Assembly: GCA_965603205.1 (NCBI GenBank) | Contig: CBFDCC010000007.1 | Span: 1 to 64,000 of the forward strand | Length of the DNA stretch: 64,000 bases | Source: Temperatibacter sp965603205 | GTDB taxonomy: Bacteria > Pseudomonadota > Alphaproteobacteria > Sphingomonadales > Kordiimonadaceae | Direction: 5' to 3' | Shown: positions 53,751 through 63,094 of the stretch, piece after piece | How positions within the stretch are numbered: the stretch's first letter is position 1 | Layout of the letters: every line of letters starts with the position of its first letter | The notes under the pieces: generated by a model | Databases searched by the model: none | Told to the model about the DNA's origin: nothing | Seen by the model: the letters and a program-made list of their open reading frames with translations, nothing else | Position numbers and translations under genes: made by a program

Positions 53751-54102
53751 TTGCAGTGTGTCCTTTCGACTGCGTTTCACCTCTGTGCCATTTTGACAAC
53801 ATATAAAGGTGATTCCCGCAGTGAACCCACTGTCCATCTCAAGGCTTTACGGCCTATTATGGACTCCCCGAATGCAATATATACACTCTAAACACGACGG
53901 AAAATATCATATAGTTCAGCAACAATTAAGTAACTGACGCGCTATGTCGTCTTTTTATCTGCTAATGTCAAGCAGCATTTTGGGAGGGGATTAATTATAA
54001 TTCATTCAAACTGTATCTATTAGGCTATAAATCGTTATTATAACTGTATAGAGTTGTTGCTTGGGGGGCTTTGATTTGAAATGACTAACCGAGACAGGTT
54101 TT

Positions 54103-55704
54103 ATGGCGCAAGATAATAAATTTTCCACGCTTCATCAGGCTATGGTGGATGTAGCTATTGAGCTAGATGAGGCGGATAATATTATATTTACCCAAGGGGA
54201 TGTGGCTAGTCTGCTAGGTCAAAAAATTGATCTGGGTATGTCATTTCTAAAATTACTACACCCCAAAGATCACCCACTTCATTCATTGATGCGATCAAAA
54301 CTGGCCAGGAAATCTAAAATTGGCCCTGCGCCCTTGCGACTACTCAAACCTGATGGGGAAGAGATAGCTGTTGAGGTGTTTTGTGCATCGCTAAAACGCG
54401 GCGGCAAGCTGGTTATACAAATGTCACTTACAGCGTATAAATCTGATTTGGTGTTTCCCTCTGCGCATTCTAGACCAGTAAGCAGTGCGCATAGAATTTT
54501 TAAATCAGAACATTTTTCCAAATTTGCAACTAAGCTTAATGAATATGCTGTAACCATGGATACGGATGCCCCTGGTGCCTTATTAAAATTATCGGGCTTT
54601 GACGATAAAACCACTGGTAAGGACATAGAAACGAGCTTGTGGATACTTTGCCGACTTTTGAATGATTCAGCCAATGAAGGCGCCGGTTATGACCGTGTGG
54701 CAGCTCAGGCTGAGAAGCATGAAACACCGCCAGAATATCAAACAGGTAAGAAGAAGACTGTATTGTCAGCCATGCAGGATGCCTATGAGGTTGAAAAGGG
54801 CGAGGTGAATTATGTCACCGTAGCGGGCTCAAGCGGTTTATCTGAATCAGAGTCTGTTAAGGCAGCTGTTTATAGTATGCAAAAAGCCTCTGAAACGGCG
54901 AAATCGGCGACAGTTAAGGGGCTTACCGATTATTATGAGGTTCGCTTTAAGAAAACAAAACAGCAAATGAAAGCTTTCAAGCAGATTGTTGTTCAAGAAC
55001 ATTTTGACATAGCCCTTCAGCCGATTGTTGATATCAAAAGCGGTAAAGTTCATCATTTTGAAGCGTTGGCTCGTTTTGATCCGAAGTTTTATAGTGGATC
55101 GCCCTTCGAATTTATGTGCTTTGCCGAAGAGGTTGGGGTCATTCCAGAATTTGACCTGGCGATGATGCTAAAGGTGATCTATCTTATTAAGCGATTAAAA
55201 CGTATTGGATATGACGCAAGTGTGGCGGTTAATATATCGGGTAAGTCCATTCAATCCCCCGCATTTTTAAGACATTTTTTCCGGATATTAGAAGATTGCG
55301 GTGATATCCGCAGTAATCTGATATTTGAACTAACGGAAAGCAGTCAAATTGATGATTTACAAGCGACAAATCGTATTTTGTCCCGCATTCGAGAGTTTGG
55401 ACACAAGGTATGCCTTGATGACTTTGGGGCCGGCGCTGCGGGTATTCAATATCTTCACGCCTTAAAGGTCGACTGCGTGAAAATTGACGGCATTTATATC
55501 CGCAAGGGTATAGAAAATGGTGAGAATAAATCTTTCTTAAAGTCTATGGCGGACTTATGCAATGAGTTAGGCGTTGAGACCGTTGGCGAATGTGTAGAAA
55601 ATGAAGCGCAGCGCGATTTCTTAGAGGAAATAGGTGTCACTTATGCACAAGGGTGGCTATACGGAAAACCCGTTCCCTTTGACGAAGCCTTAGAGTTTTT
55701 ATAA
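54103..55704 (+). CDS. EAL-domain c-di-GMP phosphodiesterase with N-terminal PAS-like domain
   Basis: This 533-aa protein has an N-terminal PAS-like region (about 10-110: L-D-E-A-D-N-I-I-F), a middle linker, and a C-terminal EAL domain (about 290-530). Catalytic residues appear intact: F-E-A-L-A-R-F (Glu320), V-A-V-N-I-S, F-E-L-T-E-S, L-D-D-F-G-A-G, V-K-I-D-G, G-E-C-V-E and A-Q-G-W-L-Y-G-K-P. There is no GGDEF domain and no membrane segment, so it is probably a soluble c-di-GMP phosphodiesterase. It converges with glmS, four bases away, and is divergent from the helicase. Confidence 0.85.
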   Translation: MAQDNKFSTLHQAMVDVAIELDEADNIIFTQGDVASLLGQKIDLGMSFLKLLHPKDHPLHSLMRSKLARKSKIGPAPLRLLKPDGEEIAVEVFCASLKRGGKLVIQMSLTAYKSDLVFPSAHSRPVSSAHRIFKSEHFSKFATKLNEYAVTMDTDAPGALLKLSGFDDKTTGKDIETSLWILCRLLNDSANEGAGYDRVAAQAEKHETPPEYQTGKKKTVLSAMQDAYEVEKGEVNYVTVAGSSGLSESESVKAAVYSMQKASETAKSATVKGLTDYYEVRFKKTKQQMKAFKQIVVQEHFDIALQPIVDIKSGKVHHFEALARFDPKFYSGSPFEFMCFAEEVGVIPEFDLAMMLKVIYLIKRLKRIGYDASVAVNISGKSIQSPAFLRHFFRILEDCGDIRSNLIFELTESSQIDDLQATNRILSRIREFGHKVCLDDFGAGAAGIQYLHALKVDCVKIDGIYIRKGIENGENKSFLKSMADLCNELGVETVGECVENEAQRDFLEEIGVTYAQGWLYGKPVPFDEALEFL

Positions 55705-55707
55705 GTC

Positions 55708-57531
55708 TTATTCCACCGTGACCGATTTAGCCAAATTTCGCGGCTGATCAATGTCAGTGTCTTTGGCGACTGCTGTATGATAAGCCAGCAACTGTGCGGG
55801 TAATACGTAAACTAGCGGCGTTATAAAATCATGCATATAGGGCATTTCAATAGTTGCTAGCGTGCTCTCATGGTGATTTTTTATTCCTTCCGCATCAGAT
55901 ATCAAAATTATTTTGCCGCCGCGCGCTAATACCTCTTGCATATTAGAGGCTGTCTTTTCAAATAATGGTCCAGTGGGCGCGATAACAACCACTGGCATTT
56001 TCTCGTCAATAAGTGCGATAGGCCCGTGTTTCATTTCACCCGCAGCGTAGCCTTCTGCGTGAATATAGCTAATCTCTTTTAACTTTAATGCGCCTTCCAT
56101 GGCGATTGGAAAGTCCTTGCCTCGTCCTAAGAATAACACGTCAGTTGCCTTTGCTACATCTTTGCTGAGGCGCTCAATAGCATCATGGTGATTAAGGACA
56201 CCTGCCATTAGTTTTGGCACTTCTTCTAGTGCTTGCGTCAAGGCTATACTTTCCGTAGGGGATAGTTGTTCACGTGCAGTGCCAAGCGCGATAGCAAAGG
56301 CTGCTAGAACTGCTAATTGACATGTGAAAGCTTTGGTTGAGGCCACGCCGATTTCAGGACCAGCATATGTGGGTAAAACTACGTCAGCTTCGCGGGCCAT
56401 ACTTGATCCTGCTACATTGACAATCACCCCAATGATTTGCCCTGCTGTTTTTGCGTGTTTTAAGGCGGCTAGTGTGTCAGCGGTTTCACCAGACTGAGAG
56501 ATAAAGATGGTCATGCCACCGTCTACATAGATTGGATCGCGGTAACGGTATTCTGAGGCTATATCTACCTCAACGGTCACACGGGCAATTTGTTCAAACC
56601 AATAGCGAGCTACCTCAGCAGCATAAAAGCTCGTGCCGCAAGCGATCAGTGTAATTTTTGGAATGGCGGCAAGGTCAAAGGGCATAGGGGGTAGCGTGGG
56701 CCGTCCCTCAACAGGATCGATATATCGGCCAAGTGTTTGGCCAACAACGGTTGGCTGCTCATAGATTTCCTTGAGCATGTAATGACGGTAGTTACCTTTG
56801 CCAGTATCCATATTTTGACTATCAACCATAGAGGTTTCGCGGTTTACGGGCTTATTGTTTTCATCAAAAATATCGATGGAGGTTGGTGTTACCCGCGCCC
56901 AGTCACCTTCTTCTAAATAAATTAATTTTTGTGTGAAATCAGATAACGCCATAGCGTCAGAGCCTATGTAGTTTTCATCATCACCGAGGCCAATAACAAG
57001 TGGGCTACCTTTGCGCGCACAGTAGAGCGTGTCACTGTCACCCGTAATCATAATGGCAAGCGCAAAGGCCCCGTCGATGCGCTCTAGCATTGCTTTAATA
57101 GCATCATCTGTGGTTGGGAGAGAGGCAATATAACTGTTTAAAAGGTGGGTTATGACTTCTGTATCACTTTCGCCCTCAAAACTAATACCCTGCGCTATTA
57201 ATTCATCACGTATGACGCGATAATTTTCTATGATGCCATTGTGGACCAGTGTCACGCTGCCTGATTGGTGCGGGTGTGCATTTGCTACTGTTGGTTTGCC
57301 GTGCGTTGCCCAGCGTGTATGGCCGATGCCGCAGGTGCCATCGATAGGTTCTGCTTTTAATAGGTCCTCTAGGGCTGATAGTTTACCAAGCGCACGACGC
57401 CTGATAGTCGTGTCGTCAGCATGCACTGCAATGCCCGCAGAGTCATATCCACGATACTCAAGGCGGCGTAGTGACGATAATAAACGCTCACATACGGGTG
57501 TATTACTTGTTATGCCAACAATGCCACACAT
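55708..57531 (-). CDS. glmS: glucosamine-fructose-6-phosphate aminotransferase
   Basis: GlmS (607 aa) makes glucosamine-6-phosphate from fructose-6-phosphate and glutamine, feeding peptidoglycan, LPS and capsule. The N-terminal glutaminase domain starts M-C-G-I-V-G-I (catalytic Cys2) and has H-T-R-W-A-T-H-G. Two SIS domains follow (A-C-G-T-S-F-Y-A, S-Q-S-G-E-T-A-D-T), and the C-terminus ends N-L-A-K-S-V-T-V-E. It follows glmU with one base between them, so the two are an operon. I see no glmS ribozyme in the upstream sequence. Confidence 0.95.
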   Translation of the reverse strand: MCGIVGITSNTPVCERLLSSLRRLEYRGYDSAGIAVHADDTTIRRRALGKLSALEDLLKAEPIDGTCGIGHTRWATHGKPTVANAHPHQSGSVTLVHNGIIENYRVIRDELIAQGISFEGESDTEVITHLLNSYIASLPTTDDAIKAMLERIDGAFALAIMITGDSDTLYCARKGSPLVIGLGDDENYIGSDAMALSDFTQKLIYLEEGDWARVTPTSIDIFDENNKPVNRETSMVDSQNMDTGKGNYRHYMLKEIYEQPTVVGQTLGRYIDPVEGRPTLPPMPFDLAAIPKITLIACGTSFYAAEVARYWFEQIARVTVEVDIASEYRYRDPIYVDGGMTIFISQSGETADTLAALKHAKTAGQIIGVIVNVAGSSMAREADVVLPTYAGPEIGVASTKAFTCQLAVLAAFAIALGTAREQLSPTESIALTQALEEVPKLMAGVLNHHDAIERLSKDVAKATDVLFLGRGKDFPIAMEGALKLKEISYIHAEGYAAGEMKHGPIALIDEKMPVVVIAPTGPLFEKTASNMQEVLARGGKIILISDAEGIKNHHESTLATIEMPYMHDFITPLVYVLPAQLLAYHTAVAKDTDIDQPRNLAKSVTVE

Positions 57532-57532
57532 A

Positions 57533-58873
57533 TTATTTAGCCTTTTTCTTTAGCATTTTATTGCGAAAGCGCTTCGCCCAGCCTTCTAAGCTTTTTTGAC
57601 CCGCGCGGGTGACAGCAAGTGTATCAGCCTCTACTGATTTTGTAATAACGCTGCCAGCACCGATGATAGCACCGTCACCTATTTTGACGGGGGCTACTAA
57701 TGCGCTATTTGATCCGATAAAAGCACCAGCACCAATCTCAGTTTTTGATTTATTGAATCCATCATAGTTACAGGTAATAGTACCAGCGCCGATATTAGCA
57801 TCCTCGCCGACACTGGCATCACCTATATAACTTAGGTGGCTGATCTTGGCGCCTGCTTCAATTATAGATTTTTTGACCTCAACGAAATTACCGATTTTAG
57901 TATTTTCCGCTAACTCAGTACCAGGGCGTAATCGGGCATATGGCCCGATAACAGCATTTCTGCCAATTGTGGCACCTTCAATATGAGAAAAGGCTTTAAT
58001 GGTCGTGCCGCTCGCAATAGATACGCCTGGGCCAAATACCACGTTGGGTTCAATGGTAACATCTTGTTCAATCATAGTGTCATGGGCAAAAAATACACTC
58101 TCAGGGTCTCTTAAAGTTACGCCATTTTCCATGGCTTGGTCGCGCATGCGTGATTGAAAGATGAAATTAGCGTCAGCTAAATCACTACGGCTGTTGATCC
58201 CCATTGCTTCTGCCTCTTCACAGCCAACAGCGGAAACTGTTAACCCTTTATCATTAGCGATTGCTACTATGTCTGTCAGATAATATTCGCCCGCCGCATT
58301 ATCGTTAGTTAAGCCGTCTAGCAAACTGGATAAATGCTTGCCCTCAATCAGCGCCATGCCAGAGTTGCAGAGTGTGATTTCACGCTCGTCTTCTGTTGCA
58401 TCATTATATTCAACGATACGCTCTAACAGGCCGTCATCACCGAGTATTAAACGGCCATATTTTTTTGGGTCTTCAGCGTCGAAACCTAATATAACAACAT
58501 TAGCGCCAGCTTGGCGTGTCGCCAGCATTGCTTGCAGCGTATCACTGCTAACAAACGGCATGTCGCCACATAAAACCATTACATCATCTGGTGTGTCTTT
58601 AAGTGCCTTGGCGGCTACTTGCACAGCGTGACCAGTGCCTAGTTGTTCTGTTTGTTCTGCAAAGTCAACGTCTGTTAAGGTAGTTTTTAACTGGTCGCTA
58701 CGGTCGCCGACAATAATAATTTTTTGATCAGCATTTAAACAATCCACTGTACCCAGTAGGTGGTTAATCATAGGCAAACCGCCAATTTGATGCAAAACTT
58801 TATGCAAATCGGACTTCATGCGGGTCCCTTTGCCTGCTGCTAAGATTATGGCTGCGATTGTCGAATGCGTCAT
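57533..58873 (-). CDS. glmU: bifunctional GlcNAc-1-P uridyltransferase / glucosamine-1-P acetyltransferase
   Basis: GlmU (446 aa) acetylates glucosamine-1-phosphate and then joins it to UMP to give UDP-GlcNAc. The N-terminal uridyltransferase domain starts I-I-L-A-A-G-K-G-T-R-M-K-S, with E-Q-T-E-Q-L-G-T-G-H-A and L-C-G-D-M-P-F. The C-terminal half is a left-handed beta-helix of hexapeptide repeats (for example I-G-P-Y-A-R-L-R-P-G-T) with the acetyltransferase residues in K-I-S-H-L-S-Y-I-G-D. It is first in the glmU-glmS operon. Confidence 0.95.
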   Translation of the reverse strand: MTHSTIAAIILAAGKGTRMKSDLHKVLHQIGGLPMINHLLGTVDCLNADQKIIIVGDRSDQLKTTLTDVDFAEQTEQLGTGHAVQVAAKALKDTPDDVMVLCGDMPFVSSDTLQAMLATRQAGANVVILGFDAEDPKKYGRLILGDDGLLERIVEYNDATEDEREITLCNSGMALIEGKHLSSLLDGLTNDNAAGEYYLTDIVAIANDKGLTVSAVGCEEAEAMGINSRSDLADANFIFQSRMRDQAMENGVTLRDPESVFFAHDTMIEQDVTIEPNVVFGPGVSIASGTTIKAFSHIEGATIGRNAVIGPYARLRPGTELAENTKIGNFVEVKKSIIEAGAKISHLSYIGDASVGEDANIGAGTITCNYDGFNKSKTEIGAGAFIGSNSALVAPVKIGDGAIIGAGSVITKSVEADTLAVTRAGQKSLEGWAKRFRNKMLKKKAK

Positions 58874-58973
58874 ATGGCTCTACTTAATTTACTCTGTGAA
58901 AATAATCTCATCAAATATAGTCAAAATGCTATATTTGTCAAAGCCTTGGTTGATTTTAAAATGAACAGGTAAT

Positions 58974-60023
58974 CTAGTCAGGCTTGGGTTTCCAATTTTC
59001 ATCTGTAATTGCCGCAGTTTCTACAGGATGCCAAGTGGATAGATGGCCCTTTTTTGCGGCCTTTGTATCTAAGGCGGCCCAATAGCGTTGCATGGCGGCC
59101 TTTTCCCACTTACCAAATATCGATAGATATAACCCTGGCCAAATATTAAAGGGGTTGTGGCGGCCATAAGCCCAAATTTCATAGCGGGTTGAGCCTGTAT
59201 CCGCTTGGCCGCGACAGTGAAATCCATGCGGGTTGCCTAATACTAAAGTGTTGGCCTTAACCGTTAAGGCCTTAGCTGAGGGTAGTCCCATTTCGGCTAG
59301 ATCGCTATCTAGGGCGCGTAGTGACCCCTTTTCACTATATCCATCATGAACCTTGGCTGAAATAAGGGATTTTTTATATTCCCATTTTAGCCGTTTCCAC
59401 GTTAGACGGTGACTGCCTGGCACAAAATTAAAGGGGCCTTTTTCTAGTGGAACATCATCTAGGTAATACCAAGCCTTCATATTAGGATGAAATGTATCTG
59501 AGTGTAGGTTTTTTTGCGGATCAGCCCCGCCGCTAACCACACCGTTACGTATGCGGTGCAAATAAATGAGGGCAGGGTAATTTTTTGCAGCACCATAGGA
59601 TAATAGGTTCGTATAACCTTTGTTTGTGATGAAGTTTTTTAAGTGTGGCGCGTCTGTGAGTGCATCATCATCTAAAAGGATGCGCTGTGTATAGGTGTCA
59701 CCTTGGGTCATTTCGCGGCCAATGCCTTTGCAGTTAGCCACATCCTTGCGCAGTGCGTTAAAGTCTTCTTCACTCAGGTAATTTTCGATAGTTACATAGC
59801 CATCACGGTGAAATTGCGCGCGTAATTCTTTTGGCATCTTGGGTCTTAGCATAAACCATCTAATATTAGCTGATGCGTGACTTAAGATGACGCGGATCAC
59901 ATGTAGGCCCATCATATTAAGGAAGCGTGATCCAATGATGGGATTGGCGATGAATGATTTGCTTTCACCAAAAAGTTGGAAAAACCAAATAGGCCACATG
60001 TAAATCTTTAAAAAACGAGGCAT
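58974..60023 (-). CDS. PhyH-family Fe(II)/2-oxoglutarate dioxygenase
   Basis: This is a 349-aa phytanoyl-CoA-dioxygenase-like protein. The iron-binding H-x-D is seen in L-H-S-D-T-F-H, the distal His in G-N-P-H-G-F-H-C-R-G and the 2-oxoglutarate Arg in the following segment. F-V-P-G-S-H-R-L-T-W is typical of the family. The first 70 residues contain hydrophobic stretches (W-P-I-W-F-F-Q-L-F) and may associate with membranes. The substrate is unknown. It stands alone between glmU and a divergent amidohydrolase gene. Confidence 0.82.
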   Translation of the reverse strand: MPRFLKIYMWPIWFFQLFGESKSFIANPIIGSRFLNMMGLHVIRVILSHASANIRWFMLRPKMPKELRAQFHRDGYVTIENYLSEEDFNALRKDVANCKGIGREMTQGDTYTQRILLDDDALTDAPHLKNFITNKGYTNLLSYGAAKNYPALIYLHRIRNGVVSGGADPQKNLHSDTFHPNMKAWYYLDDVPLEKGPFNFVPGSHRLTWKRLKWEYKKSLISAKVHDGYSEKGSLRALDSDLAEMGLPSAKALTVKANTLVLGNPHGFHCRGQADTGSTRYEIWAYGRHNPFNIWPGLYLSIFGKWEKAAMQRYWAALDTKAAKKGHLSTWHPVETAAITDENWKPKPD

Positions 60024-60181
60024 AGAGACATTAGTCCTAAACTATTTAATATATGGTCTAAAGATCGACCTATTGCGTTCTTTCGTCAAGGGAAAATCTA
60101 TATACAGGGTGACATTACATATCGGATAAGGCTAAAAGGGATTTATGAACTAATAAAAGTCGTGATAATGGGATTAAAATT

Positions 60182-61582
60182 ATGAAAATTCTACTTTTGA
60201 AAATAGCGACACTAATAGTGGGAATGGTAATAAGTGTGACAGCGATGGCAGATGTAAAACAAGTCGATCTAATTATAGAGGGCGATTATATAGTTCCAAT
60301 GACTGGTAGTGATACTGTCATTGAAAAGGGCGCAGTTGCCATAAAAGATAGTAAAATTATTTTCATTGGTGCTGCTGCTGACGTGGCAGCGCGGTATAGC
60401 GCGGATACGGTTGTGGATGGCAAGGGTAAGCTTGTAATGCCAGGCCTGATAAACGGCCATACACACAGTTCAATGACCCTGTTTCGCGGTATCGCCGATG
60501 ACTTAGATTTAATGACATGGCTTCAAGATTATATTTTCCCCATGGAAGGGCAATTTGTCGACCCTGAATTTATTAAGCTAGGGACTGAACTAGCCTGTTA
60601 TGAAATGATTGAAAGTGGTACGACGACTTTCGTTGATATGTATTTCTATCCTGATGTGATTGCGGGTGTTGTAGATAAATGTGGTTTACGGGCAATGGTC
60701 GCAGCGCCGATGATTGATTTCCCAAGTCCTGGTTTTAAAGGCTGGGATGATAGCTTTGCGGGAGGTATTAGTTATATAAAACGTTGGAAGGGCAAGAATG
60801 ATCGCATTACGCCAGTTTTAGCCCCGCACGCGTCTTATACTGTATCGCCTGAGCATCTAAAAATAGTGGTGCAGGCATCAAAAGATTTAGATGTGCCTGT
60901 GACCATGCATTTAGCCGAAGATGGATCAGAGCAAAAAGCTGTGTCGGAGCGTTACGGTAAAACGCCAGTAAGTCACGCTGATAGTCTTGGTATGTTTGAT
61001 GTGCCTTTCATTGGTGCCCATGTGGTTTTGCCTAGCGAGGATGAGATTAAAATTTTAGCGACAAAATCAGCAGGTGCTATTCATAATCCCACCTCTAATA
61101 TGAAACTAGGCGCTGGTATATCGCCTGTTCCAGCCATGTTAAAAGCTGGTGTTAATGTTGGGCTGGGCACTGATGGAGCTGCGTCTAATAATGATCTTAA
61201 TATGTGGGATGAAATCCGTTTAGCCTCGCTCATTCATAAATCAGTTACACATGACCCAAAAGCAATGCCAGCATACACGTCGTTGTCTTTGGCGACGAGT
61301 AGCGGTGCAAAGGCTATTGGACTGGGTAATCAGATCGGTACATTAGAGGCGGGTAAATATGCTGATATGATCCAAGTGTCGCTAGATAGTCCACGCCTTG
61401 CACCCATGTATAATGTGATATCGCATCTTGTTTATGCTGTAACCGCATCTGATGTCGTCACAACAGTCGTTGCTGGTAAAATTCTAATGAAGGACCGCAA
61501 GGTTTTAACGCTTGACGGCGAAGATATTAGACAAAGAGCAAATGCCATGGCTGATAAGATTAAGGCAGCGCTCAAAAAGTAA
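60182..61582 (+). CDS. exported amidohydrolase, MTA/SAH-deaminase-like
   Basis: This 466-aa amidohydrolase is of the MtaD/chlorohydrolase group. Metal ligands are H93 and H95 in N-G-H-T-H-S-S-M, then H-L-A-E-D, G-A-H-V-V-L and L-G-T-D-G-A-A-S-N-N. Related cytosolic enzymes deaminate methylthioadenosine, S-adenosylhomocysteine or guanine-type substrates. This one carries an N-terminal signal peptide (M-K-I-L-L-L-K-I-A-T, core I-V-G-M-V-I-S, cleavage likely after A-M-A), so it should act in the periplasm. Nucleoside scavenging is a possible role. Confidence 0.85.
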   Translation: MKILLLKIATLIVGMVISVTAMADVKQVDLIIEGDYIVPMTGSDTVIEKGAVAIKDSKIIFIGAAADVAARYSADTVVDGKGKLVMPGLINGHTHSSMTLFRGIADDLDLMTWLQDYIFPMEGQFVDPEFIKLGTELACYEMIESGTTTFVDMYFYPDVIAGVVDKCGLRAMVAAPMIDFPSPGFKGWDDSFAGGISYIKRWKGKNDRITPVLAPHASYTVSPEHLKIVVQASKDLDVPVTMHLAEDGSEQKAVSERYGKTPVSHADSLGMFDVPFIGAHVVLPSEDEIKILATKSAGAIHNPTSNMKLGAGISPVPAMLKAGVNVGLGTDGAASNNDLNMWDEIRLASLIHKSVTHDPKAMPAYTSLSLATSSGAKAIGLGNQIGTLEAGKYADMIQVSLDSPRLAPMYNVISHLVYAVTASDVVTTVVAGKILMKDRKVLTLDGEDIRQRANAMADKIKAALKK

Positions 61583-61605
61583 GTGAGGCGTAAGTTAATA
61601 AAATT

Positions 61606-61729
61606 GATGGCGAACGCGGTATCTTTATCTCAACGGCTTCTGTCGCTGGCTATAACACTTGTGGCAAATGAGTGTTTGAACGGTGAAGTGATCCGTATTG
61701 ACGGTGCTATTCGCATACAGCTAAAATAG
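61606..61729 (+). pseudogene. remnant of a 3-hydroxyacyl-CoA dehydrogenase-type SDR
   Basis: Two short frames recall one gene. First comes D-G-E-R-G-I-F-I-S-T-A-S-V-A-G-Y, the mid-domain segment with the active-site Ser, which runs to a stop at 61669-61671. Then, in another frame, L-N-G-E-V-I-R-I-D-G-A-I-R-I-Q-L-K and TAG at 61727-61729, the C-terminus of type-2 (HSD17B10-like) hydroxyacyl-CoA dehydrogenases. The N-terminal Rossmann half and the Y-x-x-x-K region are missing. The rest of the 304-base gap (to 61886) shows no gene. This is a deleted, frameshifted relic. Confidence 0.7.
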
Positions 61730-61886
61730 TATAAATTGGCACAGCGCCTAAGTGAAACCATCAAATAGCTCTTCTTTTTGAATGTTTGACCCCATGTGTT
61801 TACCCTGTGACCATTTAAAGCGTTGCTTGAATTGAGTATGAATGGCATCATACATACTTTAGTTTAATATCAAAGGGAGAAGAGAT

Positions 61887-62330
61887 ATGCCACAGGATAG
61901 AGGACACCAGTTAACGTATTTGGGTGCATTGTTATTTATTGTTGGTGTTTATGCACCGCTGGCGACTATTCCAGTTTACGGGGATGTCACGTATTACCGT
62001 GTTGCAAATGTAGAGGCTATTTTAGTTACTTTGTTTGCTATTGCTGGCCCTGCAATGATCTTTCTGCGCAAAGAACCTTTAGCGTTTGTTTCTGCGGTTG
62101 GAGCATGGGGCGTATTATTATTTCCTGCCCTCAAAGGTATGTTCGAAAAAGAAGATACAAGTATGCTAGGTAAACTCGCAAAAAAAGCATCAGATCCGCT
62201 GGCTGAATTTGCAGGTGATCTATTCCTCAAGATTGATAATTTTAGCTGGGGCGGCTATATATTGTTGCTTGGTTTGATCATGCTTACTGTAGGTGCTGTG
62301 ATGACTACACTACAGGCACGCAAAGCCTGA
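61887..62330 (+). CDS. small integral membrane protein
   Basis: This 147-aa protein has about four hydrophobic segments (around residues 9-27, 41-58, 65-80 and 118-140), with a charged loop around residues 85-105. AGGGAGAAGAG before the ATG is a strong ribosome-binding site. No catalytic motif or known family is recognised. A bidirectional hairpin terminator follows it. Function unknown. Confidence 0.7.
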   Translation: MPQDRGHQLTYLGALLFIVGVYAPLATIPVYGDVTYYRVANVEAILVTLFAIAGPAMIFLRKEPLAFVSAVGAWGVLLFPALKGMFEKEDTSMLGKLAKKASDPLAEFAGDLFLKIDNFSWGGYILLLGLIMLTVGAVMTTLQARKA

Positions 62331-62351
62331 ACTTGTGTGTGAAAAGTAAAA

Positions 62352-62377
62352 AAAAGGCGCCGATGAGGGCGCCTTTT
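62352..62377. terminator. bidirectional terminator between membrane and barrel protein genes
   Basis: AAAAGGCGCC (62352-62361) and GGCGCCTTTT (62368-62377) pair perfectly over ten bases around a six-base loop (GATGAG). An A tract precedes and a T tract ends the hairpin, so it works on both strands between two convergent genes. Confidence 0.9.
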
Positions 62378-62396
62378 AAATGTTAATTGCTAAATT

Positions 62397-62918
62397 TTAG
62401 AATTGGAATACGAGGCCAGCAGTTGTGCGGTAATCATCGTATTTAATGCCAGAATCTTTATGGCGGATGTAATCACCTTTGATGCGTGCGCTAATGTTTT
62501 TTGTGAACTTATGTTCATAACCAACACCGATCAGAAAACCATCACTTTTTTGTATCAGGTCATACTCTGTAGCTTTTGTCTTTGAGTACCCTAGGTTTGC
62601 GAATGCAAGACCATCACCCATTGCCTTACCAGCTGTTAGGGCAAGACTCCATGGTTTGAAATCTTTGCTTTCTATATCTGATGTGCCTGGGGCTGCATTG
62701 CTTTTTGCGTTAAATTCGCCGTAAGAAAATTCCCCGCCGTAAACCCAGTTGTTTTCTAGTTGCTTTCTGTAACCTAAGCTCACGCCTTTATAAAACTCGC
62801 CGTCCTGCACACCCAAATCTCCGGCAATATAAGGTCCGCTAAAGTCTGCTGTTTCGTCTGCGAAAGTTGGTGACGCTGCTGAAATTAAAAGTGCGATCCC
62901 CGCTGTAATATTTTTCAT
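62397..62918 (-). CDS. outer-membrane beta-barrel protein
   Basis: This 173-aa small outer-membrane protein has a signal peptide (M-K-N-I-T-A-G-I-A-L-L, cleavage near T-F-A), then alternating-residue strands with repeated G-Y/A motifs (G-V-S-L-G-Y-R, F-A-N-L-G-Y-S, I-G-V-G-Y-E). It ends in the barrel signature G-L-V-F-Q-F with a C-terminal Phe. It resembles the eight-stranded OmpA-like/opacity-porin group. Its role could be adhesion or structural; no other clue is visible. Confidence 0.82.
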   Translation of the reverse strand: MKNITAGIALLISAASPTFADETADFSGPYIAGDLGVQDGEFYKGVSLGYRKQLENNWVYGGEFSYGEFNAKSNAAPGTSDIESKDFKPWSLALTAGKAMGDGLAFANLGYSKTKATEYDLIQKSDGFLIGVGYEHKFTKNISARIKGDYIRHKDSGIKYDDYRTTAGLVFQF

Positions 62919-63094
62919 TATCTTTATTCCTTGTTTAATGATGTCTCGTTTGTGGACGAGCAGATAATTGCTTTTAATAAAGGCCGCAAAAAGATGAGAT
63001 TAAGGCTATGCAGAGATAGTTTTAGGCGAGATTAAGACGGTTTATAAACCGACCTTTTAGGTCTTTATTAACCAGCGCGTGCGTAATCTACTTA

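Noticed and set aside
53751..54102. Possible cold-shock leader or small RNA between the helicase and the EAL gene
   Set aside because: The spacer is AT-rich with no clear hairpin or conserved box visible; nothing supports a specific element.
55708..57600. Search for a glmS ribozyme or small-RNA leader near glmS
   Set aside because: glmU ends one base before glmS, leaving no room for a leader, and no ribozyme-like sequence is apparent.
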